Shown: in pieces, positions 8,820-18,800 of the stretch
How the letters are laid out: each line of letters opens with the position of its first letter
Position numbering within the stretch: position 1 is the first letter of the stretch
Position numbers and translations under genes: made by a program
Assembly: GCA_944384505.1 (NCBI GenBank)
Contig: CALWTQ010000005.1
Location: 24,157-88,156 of the forward strand
Length of the DNA stretch: 64,000 nt
Direction of reading: 5' to 3'
From: an uncultured Mediterraneibacter sp.
Lineage (GTDB): Bacteria > Bacillota > Clostridia > Lachnospirales > Lachnospiraceae
Notes under the pieces: model-generated
What the model was told of the DNA's origin: nothing
The model's database searches: none
What the model saw: only the letters and a program-made list of their open reading frames with translations

Positions 8820-10124
8820 ATGAAAAAATATTATCTTGCGATTGATATCGGCGCATCTTCCGGACGACATATTGTAGGATGGCGCGAGAATGGAAAGATA
8901 AATACAAAAGAAATCTATCGTTTTCAAAATGAGATACAGATGACAGATGGACATCTGGGATGGGATGCAGAAGGAATATTTCAGGAAGTTAAAAACGGGA
9001 TCAGAGCGGTTTTTACGGAGTTTCAAGAGATCGAAAGTCTGGCTGTTGATACATGGGGCGTTGATTACGTCCTGCTGAAAAACAATGAAGAGATATGGCC
9101 TGCGTATGCTTACCGAGACTGCCGAACAGAAGAAGCCGTGAAAGAAGTGCATGGGAAAATTCCGTTTTCGGAGCTATATCACCGCACCGGGTGCCAGTTT
9201 CAGCCGTTTAATTCCATTTATCAGCTTTACGATGATCTGGAGAATGGACGATTGAAGGATGCAGCAGATTTTCTTATGATGCCGGAATATCTTAGCTGGA
9301 AGCTTTGTGGTGTGAAAGCGAAGGAGTTTACTAATGCAACTACAACAGGAATGGTAAACGCAGATACGCATGAATTCGACAAGGAGATAATAAATACATT
9401 GGGATTACCAGAACGTCTTTTTCCCAGACTAAGCCGGCCCGGTACAGTTTTGGGAAAATTACTGCCTGAAATCGTTCAAGAGGCTGGGGGAAATACGCAA
9501 GTTACTTTTTGCGCTACACATGATACCGGTTCTGCAGTAGAAGGGATTCCCATGGAAGGAAATTGCCCGTATATTTCTTCCGGCACATGGTCACTGCTTG
9601 GTGTAAAAACTCCTGAACCCATTACAAATATAGAAAGCGAAAAGGCAAACTATTCTAATGAAGGGGGTGTAGGGTATAACCGGTATCAAAAGAATATTAT
9701 GGGACTGTGGGTGGTAAACAGACTAAAACAGGAGCTTTGCCCGGATCTGGCTTTCGAGGAAATTGTAAAATTGGCTGAGAAAAGTCAAAACAGAGTGACC
9801 GCCAATGTAAATACTTCGGATTTTCTGGCACCATACAGCATGAAAGAGGCATTTGATAAAGCAGCGAATCATGCGTTGAAAACCATCGGGGACTATTTCA
9901 GCTGTGCCTACCGTTCCCTGGCCGCGAGCTATCGGCAGAGTCTCGAGGAGCTGGAGAGAAATACAGGGATGAACTATGAGAGACTGTACATTGTGGGCGG
10001 AGGAGCGAAAAATCAATTTCTTAACCGTCTTACACAGGAAGCTGTAGGAAAAGAAGTGATTGCTCTGCCAATTGAAGCAACTGCTTTGGGAAATCTGAAA
10101 ATTCAAATGGAGGTAATCAAATGA
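8820..10124 (+). CDS. rhaB: Rhamnulokinase (short C-terminus)
   Basis: A 434-residue FGGY-family kinase that turns L-rhamnulose into L-rhamnulose-1-phosphate with ATP. The start MKKYYLAIDIGASSGRHIVG, the block AVDTWGVDYVLL, the FCATHDTGSAVEG motif and the ATP-site LYIVGGGAKNQFLNRLTQEA are diagnostic. Known rhamnulokinases are about 460-490 residues long; here the chain stops soon after EATALGNLKIQMEVIK, so the usual last 30-40 residues are missing and the end coincides with the rhaA ribosome site. It may be a genuine short form or a mild truncation. Overlaps rhaA by 4 nt. The gene and those after it look more AT-rich than the genes before it (visual impression). Confidence 0.93.
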   Translation: MKKYYLAIDIGASSGRHIVGWRENGKINTKEIYRFQNEIQMTDGHLGWDAEGIFQEVKNGIRAVFTEFQEIESLAVDTWGVDYVLLKNNEEIWPAYAYRDCRTEEAVKEVHGKIPFSELYHRTGCQFQPFNSIYQLYDDLENGRLKDAADFLMMPEYLSWKLCGVKAKEFTNATTTGMVNADTHEFDKEIINTLGLPERLFPRLSRPGTVLGKLLPEIVQEAGGNTQVTFCATHDTGSAVEGIPMEGNCPYISSGTWSLLGVKTPEPITNIESEKANYSNEGGVGYNRYQKNIMGLWVVNRLKQELCPDLAFEEIVKLAEKSQNRVTANVNTSDFLAPYSMKEAFDKAANHALKTIGDYFSCAYRSLAASYRQSLEELERNTGMNYERLYIVGGGAKNQFLNRLTQEAVGKEVIALPIEATALGNLKIQMEVIK

Positions 10125-11374
10125 GTTATATTGAGGCAAAGAAAAAATATGCGGCATTGGGAGTTGACACTGACGCGGCAATTAAATGTTTGAGAAAGGT
10201 TCCCGTCTCTTTGCATTGCTGGCAGGGCGATGATGTCCGGGGATTTGATACAGATCCGAATAAGCCGCTTACCGGTGGAATACAGACCACGGGAAATTAT
10301 CCGGGGCGGGCAAGGACTCCGGAAGAGCTAATGGACGATATTGATTTCGTCCTTGCTTTGTGCCCCGGAACTAAAAAGCTGAATCTTCATGCTTCTTACG
10401 CTGTTTTTAACGAGGAGAACCCATGGGTTGACAGGAACAGATTAGAACCCAGGCATTTTGCTAAGTGGGTAACTTTTTGCAAAGAACGGGGGCTGGGATG
10501 TGACTTTAATCCTACATTCTTTTCTCACCCTATGTGTGACCCACAGACGTTGTCCAGTGCTAATGAAAAAACCAGGAAGTTCTGGATTGAACATGGGAAG
10601 GCATGTATTCGTATCAGTCAGTACATAGCGGATGAATTAGGGCAGCCCTGCATTATGAATATTTGGACAGGAGACGGGTTTAAGGATATTCCGGCAAACC
10701 GGCTGGAGCCACGTATCCGCTATCGGGAGTCTATTAATGAAATACTTTCTGAGCCATATGATTTTACTCAGGTCAAACCATGTATAGAAAGTAAGGTTTT
10801 TGGCATTGGAGTAGAGGCATACACCGTGGGAAGCGCTGAATTTGCGCTTAGTTATGCGGCGTTCAATATGGATAAATGCATTCCGTTGATGGACAATGGC
10901 CATTTCCATCCCACGGAAATGGTGTCTGATAAGATTTCTGCGTTGTTAACCTTCTTCCCGGAAATCGCGCTGCATATTACCAGACCGGTACGATGGGATT
11001 CGGATCACGTAGTGCTTTTGGATGATGAAACTAGGGAGATTTGCAAAGAAATTGTGCGGTGTGGCGGGCTGGATGGAAGAGTGAACATAGCACTGGATTT
11101 CTTTGACGCCTCGGTTAACAGAATTTCCGCATGGACAGTCGGAACACGCAATATTCAAAAAGCGCTGCTGATGGCTCTCGTTAATCCAGATCTGACCGAA
11201 CTGCAGAATGCAGATAACTGGACAGAGATAATGGTTATGCAGGAAGAAATGAAAACTATGCCGTTTGGTGAGATTTGGGAACAGTACTGTAAAGAATGCG
11301 GTGTACCTGCAGATAGAGAATGGTTTGAAAAAGTTAAAAAATATGAGAATGATGTATTAATAAGGAGAAAATAG
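10121..11374 (+). CDS. rhaA: L-rhamnose isomerase
   Basis: A 417-residue TIM-barrel aldose-ketose isomerase converting L-rhamnose to L-rhamnulose in the cytosol; needs Mn2+. The N-terminus VPVSLHCWQGDDVRGFD, the GNYPGRARTPEEL block, KLNLHASYA, and the metal-binding DNGHFHPTEMVSDK segment are characteristic. Length is the family norm. ATG overlaps the rhaB stop and follows GGAGG by 7 nt. rhaD follows without any gap (TAG then ATG), so rhaB, rhaA and rhaD are translationally linked. Confidence 0.97.
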   Translation: MSYIEAKKKYAALGVDTDAAIKCLRKVPVSLHCWQGDDVRGFDTDPNKPLTGGIQTTGNYPGRARTPEELMDDIDFVLALCPGTKKLNLHASYAVFNEENPWVDRNRLEPRHFAKWVTFCKERGLGCDFNPTFFSHPMCDPQTLSSANEKTRKFWIEHGKACIRISQYIADELGQPCIMNIWTGDGFKDIPANRLEPRIRYRESINEILSEPYDFTQVKPCIESKVFGIGVEAYTVGSAEFALSYAAFNMDKCIPLMDNGHFHPTEMVSDKISALLTFFPEIALHITRPVRWDSDHVVLLDDETREICKEIVRCGGLDGRVNIALDFFDASVNRISAWTVGTRNIQKALLMALVNPDLTELQNADNWTEIMVMQEEMKTMPFGEIWEQYCKECGVPADREWFEKVKKYENDVLIRRK

Positions 11375-12214
11375 ATGAGTATCTTGGATGTCAAAGTAAT
11401 ACAAGATTATATCCGTATGTGTAATGATGGCTGGCTTCAGGGCTGGCATGAACGTAACGGCGGGAATTTAACTTACCGTATGAAACCGGAAGAGGTGGAG
11501 GAATGCCGTCCGTATTTTCAGAAGCCAGGGCCCTGGATTGATATGGGGGTTTCCGGGATTAATCTCGCCGGTGAATATTTCATTACTACAGGAAGTGGGA
11601 AATTTTTTCGTAATGTTATTTTGGATCCGGAACATTCTATTGGCATCGTGGAGATTAACGACAGGGCGGATTCCTGGCGGATTGTCTGGGGGCTGGAAGG
11701 AAATGCAAAGCCGACCAGTGAATTCCCAAGCCACTTTATGAATCATTCTGTCAGGTCAAAGGTTACAAACGGAAAATGCCGGGTAATTTACCATGCTCAT
11801 CCCCCAAATCTTATTGCCATGACCTATATTCTGCCCTTGAGTGCGCGGGAGTTTACCCGTGCTCTCTGGAAGTCAGCTACGGAATGCCCAGTTGTATTTC
11901 CTGATGGCGTAGGAGTAGTACCCTGGATGGTGCCAGGAGGAACAGAAATTGCGCGGGCAACTTCTCAAGTTATGGAGAAATATGATGTGGCTGTCTGGGC
12001 ACATCATGGTTTGTTTTGTTCCGGGCCGGATTTTGATACGACTTTTGGATTGATGCATACTGTTGAAAAGTCGGCACAGATCTATAATCTGGTTATGTCC
12101 AGCGGTCAGGGACGTGTCCGGCAGACGATTACAGATGATAATCTGCGGGCGATTGCAGAGGAGTTTGGAGTTACACTTAACGAGGAGTTTTTTGGTGAAC
12201 CAGAGATTGACTGA
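11375..12214 (+). CDS. rhaD: Rhamnulose-1-phosphate aldolase
   Basis: A 279-residue class II aldolase that splits L-rhamnulose-1-phosphate into dihydroxyacetone phosphate and L-lactaldehyde. Seen are the N-terminal GWHERNGGNLTYR, catalytic glutamate in AKPTSEFPSHF, the zinc ligands of YHAHPPN and the third zinc histidine in WAHHGLF. Start codon directly abuts the rhaA stop; AAGGAGAAA precedes it. No lactaldehyde reductase gene is nearby, so the lactaldehyde must be handled by an enzyme encoded elsewhere or by microcompartment genes outside the window. Confidence 0.97.
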   Translation: MSILDVKVIQDYIRMCNDGWLQGWHERNGGNLTYRMKPEEVEECRPYFQKPGPWIDMGVSGINLAGEYFITTGSGKFFRNVILDPEHSIGIVEINDRADSWRIVWGLEGNAKPTSEFPSHFMNHSVRSKVTNGKCRVIYHAHPPNLIAMTYILPLSAREFTRALWKSATECPVVFPDGVGVVPWMVPGGTEIARATSQVMEKYDVAVWAHHGLFCSGPDFDTTFGLMHTVEKSAQIYNLVMSSGQGRVRQTITDDNLRAIAEEFGVTLNEEFFGEPEID

Positions 12215-12228
12215 ACAGGAGAAAAGTT

Positions 12229-14037
12229 ATGAGAGAATCTATATTATACCCGTTTGCCTCCTCTACTCGCCAGGTGCAGGATCTGTGCGGCCTGTGGAAG
12301 TTCTGGGCTGACTGGGAAAATAAAGAAGAAAAAAAGGATTTTTCTGAAGGGCTTTTGCGATATGAGCTTATGCCGGTTCCGGCATGTTATAACGAACTGT
12401 ATACAGAGAAATATAAAAAAGAATATGCCGGGGACGTATGGTATTCTACAGATTTTTTCATTCCTGAAGAGTGGCGGGAAAAGGATGTTGTCCTTAGATT
12501 TGGGGGAGTAGGGCACACAGCGGAAATTTTTGTTAACGGGATATCTATGGGAATACACACAGGAGGATTTCTCCCTTTTGAATGTATCATTAATGATGCT
12601 GTAATATTCGGTGAAAAATCCTGTCTGGTAGTAAGAGCAAATAACGAACTGTCAGAAATATCACTTCCGGTTGGGAAAACAGAAGAAAACAATAATGGGA
12701 GAAAGCGGGTTATTCCTAATTTTGATTTTTTTCATTATGCAGGGATACACAGGCCGGTAAAACTGATGGCGCTGCCAAGAGACAGAATAGAAGATATTAA
12801 TATACAGACATCTTTTGAAATACTGGAAGGCAGGACTTGCGGATATGTAGACTATGAAATTATCTCCCTCGGGAAAAACAGCCAAATGGAAATCAGAATT
12901 TATAACTGCGAGGACAAGATGGTATCCTTCTGTTGCGGGAAAAGAGGGAGAGCTGTTATTGAAGATGCTAAGCTCTGGGAAATTCATCAGGGGAATTTAT
13001 ATAGATTTCAAGTTCGGATGTTGAATGAAAAACACAGATGCGTCGATGAGTATGAGCAAATGATAGGAGTCCGGACTGTTGAAATAAAAAATCAGAAGCT
13101 GCTTTTAAATAATAAGGAGATATATTTAAAAGGTTTTGGCAGGCATGAAGACGCTCCGTTCAGCGGACGCGCCTATAACAGTGTTGTCCAGAAGAAGGAC
13201 TTTGAGCTGATGAAATGGTGCGGAGCTAATTCGTTTCGAACTTCTCATTATCCCTATAGTGAAGAGGTCCTGCAGATGGCAGATAAAGAAGGGTTTCTCG
13301 TAATTGGAGAAACAGCAGCAGTGGGGATGCAGGATTTTGACGGAAACTGGCTGGATCCATCCTGTGACTCTTCCGGGCGCTATTTTGGGAACCAGGAAGT
13401 CAGACTGCAGGGAAGAGAGAACCATGTAAAACATATAGAACATATGATTGCCAGAGATAAAAACCATCCCTGTATTATCATGTGGTCACTTATGAATGAG
13501 CCGGATTGTTCAGATACAGGTGCGGAAGACTATTACAATACAGTATTCAAAACGGCAAAAAAAGCAGATCCGCAAAAACGGCCAGGAAGTTTTACAATTC
13601 ATACATCAGTAGGAAGAGACTGCATATACTGGGACTTGTGTGACGTTGTTATGCTAAATAAATATAATGGATGGTATTTCGAAGCAGGCATAGACATTGA
13701 TTGTGCGATGCGGCATTTGCAAGATGAGCTTGAGCTGTGGAGAGAAACCGGAAAACCGGTTTTAATTTCGGAATTTGGAGCAGATGCGATTACAGGAATG
13801 CATGAACTTCCGGCTGTACAGTGGAGCGAGGAGTATCAGATGGAGTTCCTTAAAAAGACAATGGAAGTATTTAGAAAATTTGAATTTATTGTGGGAGAGC
13901 ATATATGGAATCTGGCGGACTTTCAGACCGCGGAAGCGCTTCACAGAATAAATGGAAACAGAAAGGGGATATTTACAAGAGACAGGAAGCCTAAAATGGC
14001 CGCTTTTTTTGTCAAAAATAACTGGAAAGATATGTGA
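12229..14037 (+). CDS. uidA: Beta-glucuronidase (GH2)
   Basis: A 602-residue GH2 enzyme closely following the E. coli UidA layout (about 603 residues). Sugar-binding jelly roll 1-180, immunoglobulin-like domain to about 275, TIM barrel beyond. The acid/base is Glu424 (MNEPD), the nucleophile Glu515 (ISEFG). The glucuronate-specificity NxK motif is present as Asn577-Arg578-Lys579 in INGNRKGIFTRDRKPK, which supports glucuronide rather than galactoside cleavage. The loop between AAVG and ARDKNHP is as long as E. coli's active-site loop 1. No signal peptide, so substrates must be imported, presumably by the adjacent ABC system. It starts 15 nt after rhaD with AGGAGAAAAG, so it sits in the rhamnose operon. 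Confidence 0.93.
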   Translation: MRESILYPFASSTRQVQDLCGLWKFWADWENKEEKKDFSEGLLRYELMPVPACYNELYTEKYKKEYAGDVWYSTDFFIPEEWREKDVVLRFGGVGHTAEIFVNGISMGIHTGGFLPFECIINDAVIFGEKSCLVVRANNELSEISLPVGKTEENNNGRKRVIPNFDFFHYAGIHRPVKLMALPRDRIEDINIQTSFEILEGRTCGYVDYEIISLGKNSQMEIRIYNCEDKMVSFCCGKRGRAVIEDAKLWEIHQGNLYRFQVRMLNEKHRCVDEYEQMIGVRTVEIKNQKLLLNNKEIYLKGFGRHEDAPFSGRAYNSVVQKKDFELMKWCGANSFRTSHYPYSEEVLQMADKEGFLVIGETAAVGMQDFDGNWLDPSCDSSGRYFGNQEVRLQGRENHVKHIEHMIARDKNHPCIIMWSLMNEPDCSDTGAEDYYNTVFKTAKKADPQKRPGSFTIHTSVGRDCIYWDLCDVVMLNKYNGWYFEAGIDIDCAMRHLQDELELWRETGKPVLISEFGADAITGMHELPAVQWSEEYQMEFLKKTMEVFRKFEFIVGEHIWNLADFQTAEALHRINGNRKGIFTRDRKPKMAAFFVKNNWKDM

Positions 14038-14218
14038 TTTGAAGAGAAATGGATAAAAATTTACAATGGAAGAATGAAAATGTCAAAAAAAATAAATAAA
14101 ATGGCAAATGGCTAGAAGATTAAAAAAAGAGAAGAGACTATAATAATACTCAAGTAAACGAACACGGTATACGGTGAATGTTTAGAGATTCTAAATTTTA
14201 AATGAGGAGGTTTCTGAA
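14038..14218 (+). promoter_or_regulatory. Intergenic region with -10-like box ahead of binding-protein gene
   Basis: A purine-rich 181-bp gap contains a perfect TATAAT at 14139-14144 but no recognisable -35 box at 16-18 nt upstream. This suggests a regulated, activator-dependent promoter that would boost the sugar-binding protein above the level of the upstream enzymes. GAGGAGG precedes the gene's ATG. Confidence 0.4.
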
Positions 14219-15697
14219 ATGCGAAGTAAGAAAGTATTATCCTTTTTATTAGCTGCTGGCATGCTGGCAACGTTAGTGACCGGGTGCTCGTCTAATGGAT
14301 CGGGAAAAGGTGAAGTATCTGATAGTGGAGAGTGGACAGGAGAAATTACTTTTTTTGCAAAGGAATATACGCCATCTGAACCGGATGAGATTAATCCGAA
14401 TCCGCCTACAAAACTGCAGGAGTATGCAGATGAATATGAAGAAGCACATCCGGGCGTTACGATCAAATTTGTTGAACTGCCGGGAGATACGGTAATGAAT
14501 GAATATGTGATGACTCAGGCAGCGGCAAAAACAATGCCAGACATTACATTTTTAAATTATGATGCCATAGGTACTCAGATTTCAACTGATATTTTTACTC
14601 CGCTGAATGAGTATTTTGAAAAAGAAGATCCATATGTAGAAGGAAAAACATGGGGCGAAACATTCAATGATACTGTAATGGAAATGATGCAGAAAGGCAA
14701 CGGCAATTATTATACTGTAAGCGGCGACTATGTAGAAACAGGTATCTATTACAACGCAAGAATGTTTGAAGAGGCTGGCATTACTGAAACGCCAGAGAAC
14801 TGGGAAGAGTTTATAGATGTATGCCAGAAATTAAAGGATGCGGGATTTACCCCGTTGGCATGGTCAATGGCACAGGATGATACTTATTCTGTATCATGGA
14901 CAAACAGGGTGTTCCTTTCTAACTGCTATGTTGATCAGATGGATGAAATTGATGTGGACGGTGTAGCGGGAATCAATGATATGGAGAAAGCGCTCGCTCT
15001 TAAAAATGGTGTAGTCAGCGTAGATGACGGCAAATATTTGTCCTACTTTGAAGCGTTAAAGGATCTGGTGCCGTATCTGAACGATAGTTGGGCATCTAAA
15101 TCAGATCTCGAAAGAAAATTTATGATGGAAGAAGTTGCGATGTACTGGACAGGAAGCTGGCTGCCGAAAAAAATGGCGGATGCAGAGGTAGATTTTGAAT
15201 TTGGCTCTTTCCCATTCCCGACACCAACAGAGAACACACTTCCGCCATATACTACAAATGCAGTTACGTCAGGAGCAGTCGGCGGACCGACCGGAAGCTT
15301 CCAGTACTGTGTGAGCAACGCGGACTCAAACTCAACAATGAGTGATGAGAAGTTAGAAGTTGTTATGGACTGGCTGATGTATATTACAGAGCCGTCACGG
15401 TGTTCTGAAATCGTAAATGAATATGGTTCATACTGCCCGACCATTGAAGGTTCAACGCCTCTGCCGGAAAATGAACACATGCTGGACAATCTGAATGGTG
15501 ATTATACAATATATGATGGAGGACAGGGATTAACAGGAACCCTTTCTGATACCATGTTCCGTAACCTTCATCAGTATATGCTCGGAGAAGTGACAATGGA
15601 TGAAGTTATTTCCACGCTTTCGGAAACAGTAGAGCAGGAAGTTAATATAAAAATAGAAGAAAATCCTGATTGGGACATTGATCAGTATTTAAAGTAA
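14219..15697 (+). CDS. Carbohydrate ABC transporter substrate-binding lipoprotein (1)
   Basis: A 492-residue extracellular lipoprotein. It has a positively charged start, a hydrophobic stretch and the lipobox LVTGC with Cys23 as the lipid anchor. The mature domain shows the family 1 solute-binding pattern (YEEAHPGVTIKFVELPGD; ITFLNYDA; FEEAGITETPENWEEFIDVC; AMYWTGSWLPKKMADA). It should capture an oligosaccharide at the membrane for the permeases at 20567-22340, from which it is separated by the rhamnosidase and sulfatase genes. A hairpin terminator at 15733-15787 follows immediately, likely keeping binding-protein output higher than that of downstream genes. Confidence 0.9.
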   Translation: MRSKKVLSFLLAAGMLATLVTGCSSNGSGKGEVSDSGEWTGEITFFAKEYTPSEPDEINPNPPTKLQEYADEYEEAHPGVTIKFVELPGDTVMNEYVMTQAAAKTMPDITFLNYDAIGTQISTDIFTPLNEYFEKEDPYVEGKTWGETFNDTVMEMMQKGNGNYYTVSGDYVETGIYYNARMFEEAGITETPENWEEFIDVCQKLKDAGFTPLAWSMAQDDTYSVSWTNRVFLSNCYVDQMDEIDVDGVAGINDMEKALALKNGVVSVDDGKYLSYFEALKDLVPYLNDSWASKSDLERKFMMEEVAMYWTGSWLPKKMADAEVDFEFGSFPFPTPTENTLPPYTTNAVTSGAVGGPTGSFQYCVSNADSNSTMSDEKLEVVMDWLMYITEPSRCSEIVNEYGSYCPTIEGSTPLPENEHMLDNLNGDYTIYDGGQGLTGTLSDTMFRNLHQYMLGEVTMDEVISTLSETVEQEVNIKIEENPDWDIDQYLK

Positions 15698-15732
15698 AGC
15701 TGCCTTGATTTTGAATAAAATGATTTAATTGA

Positions 15733-15787
15733 GTTGAGATCTCAGACCGTGCACAGCAATGATGCTGGGATGGGATCTCAACTTTTT
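15733..15787 (+). terminator. Intra-operon terminator/attenuator after binding-protein gene
   Basis: Arms at 15733-15744 and 15771-15782 form a 12-bp stem with one G-U pair, followed by TTTTT at 15783-15787. It sits between the binding protein and the GH106-like gene, both on the plus strand. Partial read-through would give the common excess of binding protein over enzymes and permeases. Confidence 0.75.
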
Positions 15788-15838
15788 GAATTGATAAAAA
15801 TGTGGCTGCCTATGTTCTGGAGCGGCAGGGAGGTAAAT

Positions 15839-18800
15839 GTGAAAAAACTACTGGAAGAGGAAAAAATAAAGAATCCGGATCCGATTTTCCGGACAGCGCC
15901 TTTTTGGGCATGGAACGGGAAGATGACAAAAGAAGATATAGAAGAAACAATTAGAGAGATAAAGAAGGCTGGATTCGGAGGAGCATTTGTGCATCCGCGT
16001 CCGGGGCTGACGAATGAATATTTATCTGATGAATGGTTCGAATTGTGGGAAATAGCATTGAAGTCTGCCAAAAAGGAAGGACTGATGCTGTATATATATG
16101 ATGAGAATACGTATCCGACAGGGTATGCAGGGGGACATATAATCAGCCAGCTCCCGGACTGCGCTGCTCGTTCTGTAAAGGTCAGACTTTTTGAAACGTA
16201 TGAGTCACTGCAGAATTTTCAGACGGATCCGGTGATCCCGGAAGAGACGCGAAAGATGATCCGGCTTTACAAAGCAGAGCGAATTTCAGGATCTATAAGA
16301 ATTTCGGAAGAGATTACGGAGCAGGAGCTTTCGGAGCCCGGCAGAGCTTCCTCAGAATGCATTTATATTGGAATCAGTATGGAAACACCATATGCAAGTG
16401 CCTGGTTTGCGGGATTTCCGAATACGGATATCCTGCGTCCGGAAGTTACAAAAGCTTTGCTCGACTGTACTTATAATGAATATAGCAAACAATTCCAAAC
16501 AGAATTCGGCAGGAGCATCCCGGCTATTTTTTCTGACGAACCGGGAATTACTCCGGGAAATGTATGGCTGGAAGATCCCATGGCCTTTCCGTTCAGCCGC
16601 TTTTTCGCTTCCGAATTTTATAGGAGAAGGGGCTATACATTTGAGGATAATATGGTGTGCATTCCCTTAGATATGGAAAAAACGCCGGAAGGACGTCCGG
16701 CGGGCAAGGTAAGATTTGATTATTACTGTACACTGCGGGAACTATGGGCAGAAAACTTCGCAAGTCCGGTTTCCAAATGGTGCGAAGAACATAATATAGC
16801 CTGGACGGGACATTTTCTTGATGAGCACTGGCCATACCCCTGGGGAGGCTGCGCTCCGGCTGTTATGTCTATGTATGAGTATATGCAGTGGCCTGGAATT
16901 GATATGTTGATGAGTCATATGCTTAAAGAAGATGGGAAAACGCCGATGTTGATCAGTGTGAAGGAACTGGAAAGTGCAGGGCGGCAGTTCGGAAAGGAAC
17001 GTCTGCTCTGCGAGTGCTATGGAGCCGGGGGATGGGATGCATCTATTTCGGATTTTAAGAGAATAGGGGACTGGCTCGCGATCCACGGGATTAACTTTTT
17101 TAACCAGCATCTTTGGCTGCATTCACTGACCGGAATACGGAAACATGAACACCCGCAGTCATTCGATTTCAGAGAGCCATGGTGGGAAGAATATAAGCAT
17201 CTGTCAGAGTACTATGCAAGACTTTCATACTTAATGTCTCAGGGCAGTAATGATCATAGGATGTTGATTCTGAATCCTGTGACAAGCTGGTTTATGAAAT
17301 ATCCGGCACAGCAAAAAGGAGATATTCTCTGGAAATATAGCGATATTCCAGAAGATGATCCGGTGAAAACCTTTATAGAATTTCTTCAGTTGCTGAATGA
17401 GAGGCAGACAGGGTTTGATCTGGGGGACGAATTTATTCTTCAGCGTCATGGGAAGATAGAGGGATCTGAACTCAGAGTAGGGCAAGTATTATATAACTGT
17501 ATTGTGATTCCGTCAGAAATGAGAAATATACTGTCATCTACGGCTGACTTGATTGAGAAAGCCGTGCGCGCAGGCGTGAGAGTGATCTATACAGGGGAAC
17601 TGCCTGGATTTATAGACGGGGAAGCCTGCAGGCCTCTTAAGTGGAATGCAGAGCATGTAAATCAGGAAGAGCTGCTTGGCGAGATAGATAGAGGGGGATG
17701 GAAAATATTTCCGGTTTACGGAGAGGGAATAGAATGCAATTATAAAGTGCTGGAATCATCAGAACACCTTCTGTGCTTGTCTAACAGCACACCTAAAAAG
17801 AGAAGCTGTACAGTGGGACTGCCTGGAACAAAAATATGGGAAATTAATCTTTTTACAGGAGAAAAAACAGAGCGTTTTATACAGATATCAGGGGAAACAA
17901 GAATAGAATTAAACCCATATGAATTGATTGTGCTGTACTGGATGGAAGAAAATACAGAATTCAGCCTGGCATCGAAGAATAAAGTTGAGGAACAGGCGCT
18001 CCTGCGGCCGAATATAAACGCAAAGGAACTGGAACCGGAAGGCATTCATTTAAAGTCGGATAATGTTCTGGTGCTGGATTATGGAGAGTTACATCTGCGA
18101 AATAAAGTATATAAGGATATTTATGTAATGGCCGCAGCGGAAAAGGCGTATCATTCATGCGGTATGGAACAGAATCCTTGGGATATGGCAGTACAGTTTA
18201 AACGCCGGTATGTGGACAGAGATAATTTTGAGGCGGGTTCGGGGTTTACAATGAAGTTTTCATTTGAAATCTGCCAGATGATTGAAAGGCTATTTCTTGT
18301 CTGCGAGCATCCTGAGCTATATGACATCAGTGTGAATGGACGCACTTTGACGTGGGATAAGAATAATATCTGGCTGGATAAGGAATTTGGGATGCTGGAT
18401 ATCAGCGGGTGCGCGGTATGCGGACAAAACGAGATCCTTATAAAAGGTGAACCATTTAATCTGATGATGGAAATTCAGCCAGTCTATATCATAGGAAATT
18501 TTTCCGTTGATACACAACAGGGGCATTTTCTTTTGAAAAAAGCAAAAACGTTAAAAATAGGTGGATTAAAAGATCAGGGAGTTGTGTTTTATGGAGGAAG
18601 AATTCAATATGACTATCGTTTTTTTGTCCGTAAAGACGAAAAGGCAGAATATTATGGGGCTGCGATTGGAGACTATGAGGCATCTGCCTTGAGTCTGTAT
18701 GTAAATGAAAATTATGCCGGAGGACCGGGAATCGGGATGGGAGACGAACTGAATATTACTCCGTGGGTGAAGGAAGGGGAAAATCGTTTGCGGATAGAGC

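Noticed and set aside
15734-15838. N-terminal extension of the GH106-like protein from an ATG at 15734
   Set aside because: This ATG is in the stem of a terminator and has no ribosome site; the GTG at 15839 has GGGAGGT.
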